Source: Halomonas icarae
GTDB lineage: Bacteria; Pseudomonadota; Gammaproteobacteria; Pseudomonadales; Halomonadaceae
Direction of reading: 5' to 3'
Assembly (NCBI RefSeq): GCF_009901955.1
Contig: NZ_WUTS01000001.1
Location: 2,648,489 to 2,712,488 of the forward strand
Length of the DNA: 64,000 bases
The translations under genes were made by a program, and so were the position numbers. The notes under the pieces are model-generated. The model was not told where the DNA came from. It was given only the letters and a program-made list of their open reading frames with translations, and did not search any database. This document shows, piece by piece, positions 43,428 to 52,696 of this stretch (position 1 is its first letter; every line of letters starts with the position of its first letter).

Positions 43428-45116
43428 TTACTGCTCCTGAGAGGGCGCCGAGCCTGGCTGTGACGACGGCGCTGACGAGGCTGGCGGGACCGCGATCGGC
43501 CGCAGATCCCGGGAGACAAGCCCCTGATTGCGGGCCATGGCGATGGCGGCCTGGGGGCCAGTCCATAGTGACGGCAGCAGCACCAGCGACACCGGAATGG
43601 CGGTGAGCACGATGAACTGCTGCAGGGCGCTGATCTGACCGGAGCCCATGTACAGCAGGATTGCCGCCATCAGTGCCATGGTGATGCCCCAGAAGGCACG
43701 GATCAGCGAGCTGGGCCTGTCGTGGCCGGCGCCGACCACGGCGATGGCATAGCTCATCGAGTCGCCGGTGGTGGCAACGAAGATGGTGGTCAGCACCAGG
43801 ATCGCCAGCGCCATGAAGGTGCCACCGGGCAGTGCCTGGGCCACGGTGAGGGTAGCCACGTCGAACTGGAAGTTGCTCAGTGCCTCGCTCAGGTCGATCA
43901 CCCCGGTGAACTGATAGAAGATGCCCGAGCCTCCCAGCAGGGTGAACCAGATCGTGGTGGCGATGGGCGCCAGCACGGCAACGGTCAGGATCATCTGACG
44001 GATCGTGCGCCCTCTGGAGATGCGCGCGACGAAGATCGCCATCAGCGGACCATAGCCAATGAACCAGGCGAAGAAGAACACCGTCCACCACTGCATCCAC
44101 CAGTCCGGTGCGCTCTGGGCGGTCATGGTCGACATGGTGAAGAAATTGGTCAGGTATTCGCCAAAGCCCTGGGTAAAGGCGTTGACCAGAAACAGCGTGG
44201 GGCCGAACAGGAAGATCACCGCCGCGATGCCGAGCGCCAGGAAGACATTCAAGCGGCTCAGCAGCTGGATGCCCTTGTCGATGCCGGTAACCGCCGAGGT
44301 GACATAGATGGCGCCCAGGCAGATCAGGATGATCAGCTGGGTGGTGTAGTTGTTGACCACACCGAGCAGCTCATGCAGACCGAAGCTCACCTGGGTGGCG
44401 AGAAAGCCGATGGGACCCACGGTACCGGCGACCACGGCGATGACGCAGAGCGCATCGACCACACCCCCGAACATGCCGCTCATGATGCGCTCGCCGAACA
44501 GTGGATAGAGCAGTGTCCGCGGCTGCAGCGGCTGGCCCTTGTCGTAGTGGGCGTGGGCCAGCACGATGGAGGTCAGGCTGCCCAGTACCGCCCAGGCCAG
44601 AAAGCCCCAGTGCATGAAGGACTGGGCCAGTGCCGGCGCGATGGCGTCGACAGTGCCCGCCTCGGTGTCGAATGACGGCGGCGTCGTCACGAAGTGGTAG
44701 ATCGGCTCGCCAGCGGCGAAGAACACCCCGCCACCGGCCAGCAGGGTGCACATGATGATCGACACCCACTTGAAGGTGGAGAGCTCCGGCGTAAAGGTGT
44801 TGCCGATGCGTGCGCTGGCCATGGGCGTGCAGGTCAGACCGATGGCGACCAGAAAGGTCAGCAACAACAGCAACTGAAAGTAGGCGCCGAGGGCCTTGGC
44901 CGTCCAGGCGAAGCCTGCGCCAATGGCATCGGCGACGCCGTTGATATCATAGAGTGACAGGCCCACGAACAGCACGATAAAGCCGATGCTCAGGGTCAGC
45001 ACGACGGGATCGCCCAGTCGGTGCTGGCCGGCAGGCAGCGAATCTTCGGTAGTGTCGGTATTGGTAGTGGCGTCGGTACTAGTAGCGATATTGGTATTGG
45101 TCTTGGTTGACGACAT
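43428..45116 (-). CDS. BCCT-family transporter of the catabolic array
   Basis: A 562-residue carrier with 12 membrane segments. It diverges from the other BCCT in the window: the substrate helix reads GGGVFFAAGEPIYHFVTTPP instead of the GVSEP form, and the signature region reads FFAWFIGYGPLMAIFVARIS followed by RGRTIRQ, so the tryptophan box is altered and the substrate may not be plain betaine. The N-terminus is a Thr/Asn/Asp-rich low-complexity tail, the C-terminus Ser/Pro-rich. It is cotranscribed with the 586-residue gene. Probable importer of the pathway substrate. Confidence 0.9.
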   Translation of the reverse strand: MSSTKTNTNIATSTDATTNTDTTEDSLPAGQHRLGDPVVLTLSIGFIVLFVGLSLYDINGVADAIGAGFAWTAKALGAYFQLLLLLTFLVAIGLTCTPMASARIGNTFTPELSTFKWVSIIMCTLLAGGGVFFAAGEPIYHFVTTPPSFDTEAGTVDAIAPALAQSFMHWGFLAWAVLGSLTSIVLAHAHYDKGQPLQPRTLLYPLFGERIMSGMFGGVVDALCVIAVVAGTVGPIGFLATQVSFGLHELLGVVNNYTTQLIILICLGAIYVTSAVTGIDKGIQLLSRLNVFLALGIAAVIFLFGPTLFLVNAFTQGFGEYLTNFFTMSTMTAQSAPDWWMQWWTVFFFAWFIGYGPLMAIFVARISRGRTIRQMILTVAVLAPIATTIWFTLLGGSGIFYQFTGVIDLSEALSNFQFDVATLTVAQALPGGTFMALAILVLTTIFVATTGDSMSYAIAVVGAGHDRPSSLIRAFWGITMALMAAILLYMGSGQISALQQFIVLTAIPVSLVLLPSLWTGPQAAIAMARNQGLVSRDLRPIAVPPASSAPSSQPGSAPSQEQ

Positions 45117-45199
45117 CAGAGTGGCCTCTGGCGTAGGGCCCCTAGGGGAGCGGGGCCGCTGTTGTGATTTTTATGTTTGTGACCGTTGATTTCTTCCCT

Positions 45200-46207
45200 T
45201 CAGGCGACCCGGTTCAGGCCCTGCTCGGGCGTGGCGGCACGCTCCAGCAGCGCCACCCAGTTCCGTCCCATGATCCCGGCGACCTCATGCTCCGCGAAGC
45301 CGACACCACGCAGCCCCTCGATCAGGTTGGGGAAGTCACGGCTGTCACGCAGCCAGGCCAGTGGCGTGGGCCAGCCGGCGTTGGTGGCGCTGCCTTCGCC
45401 GTAGTCCATCTCTTTCGACCAACGACCATTGCGCATCCAATCGAGGATCGAGGTGGGCTGGTTCTGGCAAAGATCGGTACCGATCCCCAGATGCTCCACC
45501 CCCATCAGGTCGGCAGTGCGAGCGATCATTTCGCAATACTCGCTCAGGGTGCAGTCCGAGCCGTTCCTGAGATGGAACGGGTAGGCGGAGAACCCCAGCA
45601 ATCCATTGCACTCGGCGATGGCCTTGAGCACCGTGTCGGACTTGTTGCGCTTGGCCGGATGGAAGCTCGCCGGATTGGCGTGAGAGATGATCACCGGGCG
45701 GCTGGAGAGTTCGATGGCGTCCAGGGTCGAGCGCTCACCGCTGTGTGACATGTCGATGACCATGCCGACCCGATTCATCTCGCGAATCACCTGGCGCCCG
45801 AAGCGAGTGATGCCGCTATCCTCGGCCTCGTAGCAACCACAGGCCAGCAGGCTCTGGTTGTTGTAGGTGAGCTGCATGATCAGCAACCCCAGATCGCGCA
45901 TCACCTCCACCATGTCGACGTCGTCTTCGATGGGCGAGCAGTTCTGGGCACCCAGGAAGATCCCTACCTTGCCGGCCTGACGCGCGCGTTCAATATCGCT
46001 CGCCTGGCGCACCGGCATGATCAGGTCGGCGTGCTCCTCGAAGCGCCGGTTCCACTCCCCCATCCGCGAGAGCGTCTCGCGGGTGGTTTCATGGTAGACC
46101 AGGGTAGCGTGGACGGCATCGACGCCGCCCTCGCGCATCTGCTCGAAGATCTCCCTCGACCAGTTGGAGTACTGCAGGCCATCGACCGTCAGCATCTGCT
46201 TGGACAT
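45200..46207 (-). CDS. M19 dipeptidase-like protein lacking canonical metal ligands
   Basis: A 335-residue TIM-barrel protein of the renal dipeptidase family. The N-terminal metal motif DGHND is replaced by VDGLQYSNWSREIFEQMREG, and the bridging Glu position reads GIFLGAQN. DMSHSGE and ISHANP keep the two later His. This matches the subgroup typified by the protein beside dgcAB in Pseudomonas betaine-catabolism clusters (PA5396), whose function is unsettled. Simple dipeptidase activity is therefore doubtful. GAGGAG supports the ATG at 46207. The gene lies 28 bp after the aldehyde dehydrogenase. Confidence 0.85.
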   Translation of the reverse strand: MSKQMLTVDGLQYSNWSREIFEQMREGGVDAVHATLVYHETTRETLSRMGEWNRRFEEHADLIMPVRQASDIERARQAGKVGIFLGAQNCSPIEDDVDMVEVMRDLGLLIMQLTYNNQSLLACGCYEAEDSGITRFGRQVIREMNRVGMVIDMSHSGERSTLDAIELSSRPVIISHANPASFHPAKRNKSDTVLKAIAECNGLLGFSAYPFHLRNGSDCTLSEYCEMIARTADLMGVEHLGIGTDLCQNQPTSILDWMRNGRWSKEMDYGEGSATNAGWPTPLAWLRDSRDFPNLIEGLRGVGFAEHEVAGIMGRNWVALLERAATPEQGLNRVA

Positions 46208-46235
46208 CAGCTCGACTCCTCTCTTGGGCCCTGGC

Positions 46236-47678
46236 TCAGTTGGCCTTGACGTAGCAGGTCTTGACCACGGTGTAGAACTCGCGGGCGTAGCGGCCTTGCT
46301 CACGCGGGCCGAAGCTCGAGTTCTTGCGACCGCCGAAGGGCACGTGATAGTCGGTGCCGGCGGTGGCCAGGTTGACCATGACGCAGCCCGTCTCGGCGCG
46401 GGCCTTGAACTCGCTGGCCAGCGCCAGGGAGTCGGTGATGATGCCGGCGGTCAGGCCGAAGTGGGTGTCGTTGAGCACCTCAATGGCCTCATCGGCGTCG
46501 GCCACCTTGATCACGCAGGCGATGGGCCCGAACACCTCTTCGCGGTTGATCGGCATGTCGTTGGTGGTGTCGACGAACAGCGTCGGCGCCATGAAGTAGC
46601 CGTCGGTATCGCGCTCGAGGCGCTCACCGCCGAAGGCCAGCCTGGCGCCTTCACGCTGGGCGCGCTCGACCCAGGCCAGGTTCGACTCCAGCTGCCGGGC
46701 ATCGGCGGCCGGACCGAAGCTCACGCCCTCCTCCAGGGCATGACCGACCTTGACCCGCTCGAGCCGCTTGATCAGCTTCTCGACGAAGGCGTCATGGACC
46801 TTCTCGGTGACGATCAGTCGCGAGGACGCGGTGCACTTCTGGCCAGTACCGGAGTAGGCCCCGTTGAAGGCGGCCTCCACGGCCAGGTCCAGGTCGGCGT
46901 CGTCGGCCACGATCAGGGCGTTCTTGGACCCCATCTCCAGCTGGCACTTGACCAGGTTGGCGGCGGTGGCGGCGGCCACGCGGCGACCCACCTCCAGCGA
47001 GCCGGTGAAACTCACTGCATGAATCTCGGGGCTCGAGATCAGCGCATCGCCCACCGAGCCGCCGGAGCCCATGATCAGGTTGAAGGTACCGGCAGGCAGC
47101 TCCTGGCGGCTGATGATCTCGGTCAGGGCCCAGGCGCTGGCCGGTACCAGGTTGGCGGGCTTGAACACCACCGCGTTGCCGAAGGCCAGTGCCGGAGCGA
47201 TCTTCCACACCGCCGTGGCCATGGGGAAGTTCCAGGGGCTGATGATGCCGACCACCCCTACCGGCTCGCGACGAATATCGACCTCCACGCCCGGCCGCAC
47301 CGACTCGGCGCGCTCGTCGATCTGGCGCAGCACCTCGGCGCCGTAGTAGTGGAAGAACTGCCCCGAGCGGTGGACCTCGCCCATGCCCTCGGCCAGCGTC
47401 TTGCCCTCTTCACGGGCGAGCAGTTCACCCAGCTCTGCCTTGCGCGCGATCAGTTCATCGCCGATGGCCATCAGCACGCCATAGCGATGCTCGAGGCCAG
47501 TCCTGGCCCACTGCTTCTGGCCCTGCCTGGCGGCGCTGATGGCCTCCTCCACCTGAGCGACGCTGGCCTGGGCATACTCGCCGACGATATCGCTGGTGTC
47601 AGAGGGGTTGACGTTGGCGATGCTGCCCTGACCCTCGACCCAGGTGCCATTGATGTAGAGAGCGTGAACGTGGGACAT
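46236..47678 (-). CDS. NAD(P)-dependent aldehyde dehydrogenase, alpha-ketoglutarate semialdehyde dehydrogenase-like
   Basis: A 480-residue ALDH with the catalytic Cys in GQKCTASSR, the general base Glu in CQLEMGSKN, the cofactor loop FTGSLEVGR and the proton-relay Asn in SPWNFPMA. The C-terminal GGRKNSSFGPREQGRYAREF closely resembles 2,5-dioxovalerate dehydrogenases (YcbD/AraE type). It would oxidise a semialdehyde intermediate of the imported solute. First gene of the array, divergent from LysR. Confidence 0.9.
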   Translation of the reverse strand: MSHVHALYINGTWVEGQGSIANVNPSDTSDIVGEYAQASVAQVEEAISAARQGQKQWARTGLEHRYGVLMAIGDELIARKAELGELLAREEGKTLAEGMGEVHRSGQFFHYYGAEVLRQIDERAESVRPGVEVDIRREPVGVVGIISPWNFPMATAVWKIAPALAFGNAVVFKPANLVPASAWALTEIISRQELPAGTFNLIMGSGGSVGDALISSPEIHAVSFTGSLEVGRRVAAATAANLVKCQLEMGSKNALIVADDADLDLAVEAAFNGAYSGTGQKCTASSRLIVTEKVHDAFVEKLIKRLERVKVGHALEEGVSFGPAADARQLESNLAWVERAQREGARLAFGGERLERDTDGYFMAPTLFVDTTNDMPINREEVFGPIACVIKVADADEAIEVLNDTHFGLTAGIITDSLALASEFKARAETGCVMVNLATAGTDYHVPFGGRKNSSFGPREQGRYAREFYTVVKTCYVKAN

Positions 47679-47754
47679 GGAAACCTCCTAGATATGATCA
47701 AAGCCATCCTAGGCGATGCCCGAAGATAAGAGGTAATCAAAAATAAAGATAAAA

Positions 47755-47773
47755 TGATAAGGTCTTCTTATCA
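47755..47773. promoter_or_regulatory. LysR-type box between ALDH and LysR genes
   Basis: TGATAAG (47755-47761) and CTTATCA (47767-47773) are perfect inverted arms around GTCTT and contain the T-N11-A LysR motif (T47758, A47770). The site is 22 bp before the LysR start and 77 bp before the ALDH start; the region 47729-47773 is AT-rich and probably holds both promoters. Confidence 0.65.
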
Positions 47774-47794
47774 CCCTGCCCCGCCGAGGTCCTC

Positions 47795-48697
47795 ATGCAT
47801 CCCGAGCTCAAGATACAGCCCCTCCGCTATGTGCTGGCCATCGTCGACGAGGGCGGCTTTCATGCCGCCGCCCGCCATCTGCACCGCACCCAGCCGGCGC
47901 TCTCCATGGCGGTACGTGAGCTCGAACAGCGGCTGGGCGAGCCGCTGTTCGAGAAGGGGGGCAAGGCGACGCTCACCCCCTTCGGGGCCTACTGCCTGCC
48001 GCGCTTCCGCGAGCTCGTGACACAGCACGATCGGGTCAGCCGGGACCTGGTCGCCCGGGTGGAGAAGCGCGCCGGGCATATCGACATGGCGGCCGTGCCC
48101 TCGGTGGCCAGCCGGCTGATGCCACGCCTGCTCAGTGATTTCATCCAGCGCTACCCGGATCTCAGGGTCAGCCTGCACGACGGCAACGCCGACTTCGTGG
48201 GCCGGATGGTGGCCGGTGGTGAGGTGGACCTCGGCATCTCCAGCCTGTGGCAGGCGGACGCCGAGCTGGATTTCTACCCGTTGATGCGCGATGCCATCGG
48301 GGTGGTATGCCGTGAGGACCACCGCTTCGCCGACCGCCAGGCGCTGAGCTGGCAGGAGCTTCAGGGAGAGGTATTGATCCGCAATGGCACCTCGCGGCTG
48401 CTCTCGGGAACCGGCGCCGAGCCTCTGCTCGCGCAGAGCGCTTTCGATATCTCCAACATGATCTCGCTGAATGCGATGCTGGAGGCGGGCATCGGCATCA
48501 CCACCCTGCCGCGTTTGGCATTTCCCGAGGAGTGCGCGCGGCTGCGCTTCGTGCCGCTGTCGGAACCTTACGTGGAGCGTCAGATCGGGCTGATATGCCG
48601 GGTCGATGTCAGCCTGTCACCGGCGGCGGCGGCGATGCGACAGCACCTGGTGGAACACCTCGGGGAGCAGACTCGGGAAGCAGACAAGCCGTCATAG
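47795..48697 (+). CDS. LysR-family regulator, likely controller of the catabolic array
   Basis: A 300-residue LTTR. The winged helix reads GGFHAAARHLHRTQPALSMA (about residues 21-40), followed by the linker helix and a periplasmic-binding-fold effector domain (about 90-290, GISSLWQADAELDFYPLMRD). It is divergent from the ALDH gene with a T-N11-A site between them, so it probably activates the array when the imported solute or a product is present. Its last 6 bp overlap the convergent mtgA. Confidence 0.88.
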   Translation: MHPELKIQPLRYVLAIVDEGGFHAAARHLHRTQPALSMAVRELEQRLGEPLFEKGGKATLTPFGAYCLPRFRELVTQHDRVSRDLVARVEKRAGHIDMAAVPSVASRLMPRLLSDFIQRYPDLRVSLHDGNADFVGRMVAGGEVDLGISSLWQADAELDFYPLMRDAIGVVCREDHRFADRQALSWQELQGEVLIRNGTSRLLSGTGAEPLLAQSAFDISNMISLNAMLEAGIGITTLPRLAFPEECARLRFVPLSEPYVERQIGLICRVDVSLSPAAAAMRQHLVEHLGEQTREADKPS

Positions 48698-49396
48698 TCG
48701 ATCGAGGTAAGCCGTCCCGCCAAGATTGCGCATCTGTCGGCGGATCCAGGCGCTTCGCTGGACCACCTCAGACGAGGGACGGGCGGCATCGCGGCCCCGC
48801 GGATCGGGCAGGATCGCCGCCAGTCGGCTGGCCTGGTGCGGCCCGAGCCGACCGGCAGAGACGCCGAAGTAGTGCTGGGCCGCGGCCTCCAGACCAAAGA
48901 CGCCGCTGTCCCACTCGGCGATATTCAGGTAGACCTCTAGAATGCGCTGCTTGGGCCAGATCAGCTCGATCAGCAGGGTAAACCAGGCCTCCAGCCCCTT
49001 GCGGACCCAGCTGCGCCCGCTCCACAGGAAGAGGTTCTTGGCGGTCTGCTGGCTAAGGGTGCTGGCACCCCGCAGCCGGCCGCCGTTGCGACTCGCCTCC
49101 CAGGCACGCCGAATCTCCACCAGGTCGAAGCCGTGGTGGTCGAGAAAACGTTGATCTTCGGCGGCGATGACCGCCAGCTTGGCATGATCGGAGAGTGACT
49201 CCCAAGGCCGCCAGCGATGCTGAAGATCGATGGGTTCACGAGCAAGCCAGGAGTGTACCTTGCGCTCCACCATCACCATGGAGCCGAACACCGGCGCTTG
49301 GCGGAACAGCAGCACCAGCAGCACCGACAGCACCACGAAGCCCAGCGCGGCACGCCATAACCACCCCGTTACTCTACGAAGTAGCGTCCTGATCAT
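48692..49396 (-). CDS. mtgA: monofunctional biosynthetic peptidoglycan transglycosylase
   Basis: A 234-residue GT51 enzyme with one N-terminal membrane anchor (about residues 14-32). The catalytic Glu is in AAEDQRFLDHHGFD and the second conserved Glu region in STLSQQTAKNLFLW and ILEVYLNIAEWD. It polymerises lipid II glycan strands at the inner membrane. Length matches E. coli MtgA. It stands alone, ending tail-to-tail with the LysR gene. Confidence 0.93.
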   Translation of the reverse strand: MIRTLLRRVTGWLWRAALGFVVLSVLLVLLFRQAPVFGSMVMVERKVHSWLAREPIDLQHRWRPWESLSDHAKLAVIAAEDQRFLDHHGFDLVEIRRAWEASRNGGRLRGASTLSQQTAKNLFLWSGRSWVRKGLEAWFTLLIELIWPKQRILEVYLNIAEWDSGVFGLEAAAQHYFGVSAGRLGPHQASRLAAILPDPRGRDAARPSSEVVQRSAWIRRQMRNLGGTAYLDRL

Positions 49397-49539
49397 GGCT
49401 GCCCCAATCGCATCGCATCTCTCTCCACTTGCGCCCCTCGTGCCAGGCCCGCTTGTCTGTTGTAGCTGGCAGTATACGGGCCTGGCACGTCACACACACG
49501 GGAGAACTTGGCGATCGGACTAGGCGACCGGACGCGTCA

Positions 49540-50397
49540 TCAGCGCTTCTTGTGCAGGTGCTCGGCGTGGTAGCGCAGATGCTCCTCGATAAAGGAGGCG
49601 ATGAAGTAGTAGCTGTGATCGTACCCCGGCTGTCGGCGCAGGGTCAGCGGATGGTCATGCTCGGCACACACCGCCTCGAGACGCTCGGGCTTGAGCTGCT
49701 CCTCGAGGAAGTCATCCGCCTCACCCTGGTCGATGAACAGCGGCTGGCTGGAGGCACCCCGGGCTACCAGCTCACAGGCGTCGTACTGGGTCCACTTGCC
49801 GCGGTCGTCGCCGAGATAGCTCGAGAAGGCCTTCTGCCCCCAGGGGCACTCGGTAGGATTGACGACCGGCGCGAAGGCCGATACCGAGCGATAGTGTCCC
49901 GGCCGACGCAGCGCCGCCACCAGTGCGCCATGACCGCCCATGGAGTGCCCGCTGATCGATTCGCGACCATTGACCGGGAAGTGCTGGCGCACCACCGAGG
50001 GCAGTTCCTCGGTCACATAATCGTACATGCGGTAATGGCGCTTCCAGGGCTCCTGGGTGGCATTGACGTAGAAGCCGGCCCCGGAGCCGAAGTCATAGCT
50101 GTCATGCTCGCCGGGAAGGTCGGTGCCACGCGGGCTGGTATCCGGACAGATGATCGCCACGCCGAGCTCGGCGGCAACGCGCTGAGCGCCCGCCTTCTGC
50201 ATGAAATTCTCGTCGTTGCAGGTCAGTCCGGAGAGCCACCACAGCAGCGGCACCCGCTCGGTCTCGGCCTGGGGCGGCAGGTAGATGGCGAAGATCATCT
50301 CGCAGTCCAGCGCCCGGGAGCGATGGCGGTAGCGCTTGTGCCAGCCGCCGAAACTCTTGTTGGCCGATACCAGTTCGAGGTTCTCGGTCATGGTCAT
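49540..50397 (-). CDS. fghA: S-formylglutathione hydrolase
   Basis: A 285-residue esterase of the FrmB/FghA family. The nucleophile Ser is in ISGHSMGGHGAL, the Asp in FIDQGEADDFLE and the His in GYDHSYYF; the conserved LTCNDENFMQKAGAQR is also present. It hydrolyses S-formylglutathione to formate and glutathione, step two of glutathione-dependent formaldehyde oxidation. Downstream of frmA on the same strand; the 115-bp gap contains two short hairpins (50416-50433 and 50454-50471). The product formate can be oxidised by the formate dehydrogenase at 35.6-40.2 kb. Confidence 0.95.
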   Translation of the reverse strand: MTMTENLELVSANKSFGGWHKRYRHRSRALDCEMIFAIYLPPQAETERVPLLWWLSGLTCNDENFMQKAGAQRVAAELGVAIICPDTSPRGTDLPGEHDSYDFGSGAGFYVNATQEPWKRHYRMYDYVTEELPSVVRQHFPVNGRESISGHSMGGHGALVAALRRPGHYRSVSAFAPVVNPTECPWGQKAFSSYLGDDRGKWTQYDACELVARGASSQPLFIDQGEADDFLEEQLKPERLEAVCAEHDHPLTLRRQPGYDHSYYFIASFIEEHLRYHAEHLHKKR

Positions 50398-50512
50398 GAA
50401 TTCACTCTCCTTGTCGGCCGGGAACTTCCGGCCGCCGATCGACAGGATGGCGCCCGATGCCTCAGCATCGGACGCCTATCAATCACCACGCGCGGTAACG
50501 GGCGCGTATCGA

Positions 50513-51658
<1,146 letters not shown>

Positions 51659-51706
51659 CTAGGCGATAAACCGAACCGGTATAAACCGCACCAAAAGCAT
51701 TACATT

Positions 51707-51725
51707 ATTGCCATACAGCAACAAT
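51707..51725. promoter_or_regulatory. LysR-type box ATTG-N11-CAAT between frmA and LysR
   Basis: ATTG (51707-51710) and CAAT (51722-51725) are separated by exactly 11 bases, 22 bp before the LysR ATG at 51748 and about 85 bp from the frmA start, as expected for an autoregulatory and target site of the LysR protein. Confidence 0.6.
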
Positions 51726-51747
51726 CTTGCATTCTTCAGGAGAGTCC

Positions 51748-52638
51748 ATGCAGCGCTGGGATCGTATCGAAGCCTTCGTCGAGGTGGTGCGGCTAGGCAC
51801 CTTTGCGGCGGCCGCGCGGGAGCTGTCGGTATCCAACTCGCATGTCAGCCGACTGGTCAGTCAGCTCGAGCAACAACTGGGCACCGCCCTGCTCTATCGC
51901 ACCACGCGCCAGATCAACCTGACCGACGCCGGGGCGCTCTACTACCGCCACTGCCGCCATCTGTTCGACGGCTTTCGCGAGGCCGAGGCGGCGATCGATG
52001 ACCTCCAGGACCGCCCCCAGGGGCGTCTCTCCCTGACCTCCGCCACCACCTTCGGCGAGCGCTTTCTCGCTCCGCTGGTCAACGACTTCCTGCTCGAGCA
52101 CCCTCAGCTGGAGGTCCGCATGCACTTCACCAACCGCCAGGTGGATATCATCGACGAGGGGTTCGATGTGGCGATCCGCATGGGGCGACTGGAGGACTCG
52201 AGCCTGGTGGCCAGGCGGCTGTGCGAGCGCCGCGAATATGTGGTGGGCGCTCCCGCCTATTTCGAACATATCTCACAGCCCCATGCCCTGGCCGAACTCT
52301 CTCGCCATCGCTGTCTGATCGGCAGCCGCGACCAGTGGCGCTTCGCGGTGGATGGGGTGCGCCGCGAGGTACGCGTCAGTGGCCAGTGGCGGGCCAACTC
52401 GGGGCCTGCGCTGCTCGATGCCGCCCTGAAGGGACTGGGGCTGGCCCAACTGCCCGACTACTACGTGGATGAGCATCTGGCGAGCGGCGCCCTGATCTCG
52501 GTGCTCGATGCCTACCGCCACGACGACACGGCGGTCTGGGCGGTCTTCCCCCGCCATCGCCAGCGCTCGCCCAAGCTGCAGCGCTTTCTCGATCACCTGG
52601 TGAGCTACCTGCCGCAACGCCTGTCCAGCGCGCATTAA
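51748..52638 (+). CDS. LysR-family regulator, likely controller of frmA-fghA
   Basis: A 296-residue LTTR of the DsdC/GcvA-like branch. HTH: LGTFAAAARELSVSNSHVSR (about residues 18-37); effector domain from about residue 90. The ATG at 51748 follows AGGAGAG and is preferred over 51727. Divergent orientation from frmA suggests control of formaldehyde detoxification. The stop overlaps the A-run of the terminator used by the convergent Liv operon. Confidence 0.87.
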   Translation: MQRWDRIEAFVEVVRLGTFAAAARELSVSNSHVSRLVSQLEQQLGTALLYRTTRQINLTDAGALYYRHCRHLFDGFREAEAAIDDLQDRPQGRLSLTSATTFGERFLAPLVNDFLLEHPQLEVRMHFTNRQVDIIDEGFDVAIRMGRLEDSSLVARRLCERREYVVGAPAYFEHISQPHALAELSRHRCLIGSRDQWRFAVDGVRREVRVSGQWRANSGPALLDAALKGLGLAQLPDYYVDEHLASGALISVLDAYRHDDTAVWAVFPRHRQRSPKLQRFLDHLVSYLPQRLSSAH

Positions 52639-52659
52639 AAAGGCGCCCCGCGGGGCGCC
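52637..52659 (-). terminator. terminator of the Liv-type operon
   Basis: GGCGCCCCGCGGGGCGCC (52642-52659) is a perfect 18-bp palindrome followed on the reverse strand by five T. It overlaps the LysR stop codon. Confidence 0.8.
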
Positions 52660-52696
52660 ATAGGTCTTCGTAATAAAACATCGCGGGAACCGGGGG

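Noticed and set aside
41888..43606. 572-residue forward open frame antisense to the unknown 586-residue protein
   Set aside because: Considered because the reverse-strand gene is unfamiliar. The reverse frame has an RBS, ATGA coupling to DUF3726 and a 1-bp junction to the BCCT gene; the forward frame has none of these and reads like a shadow.
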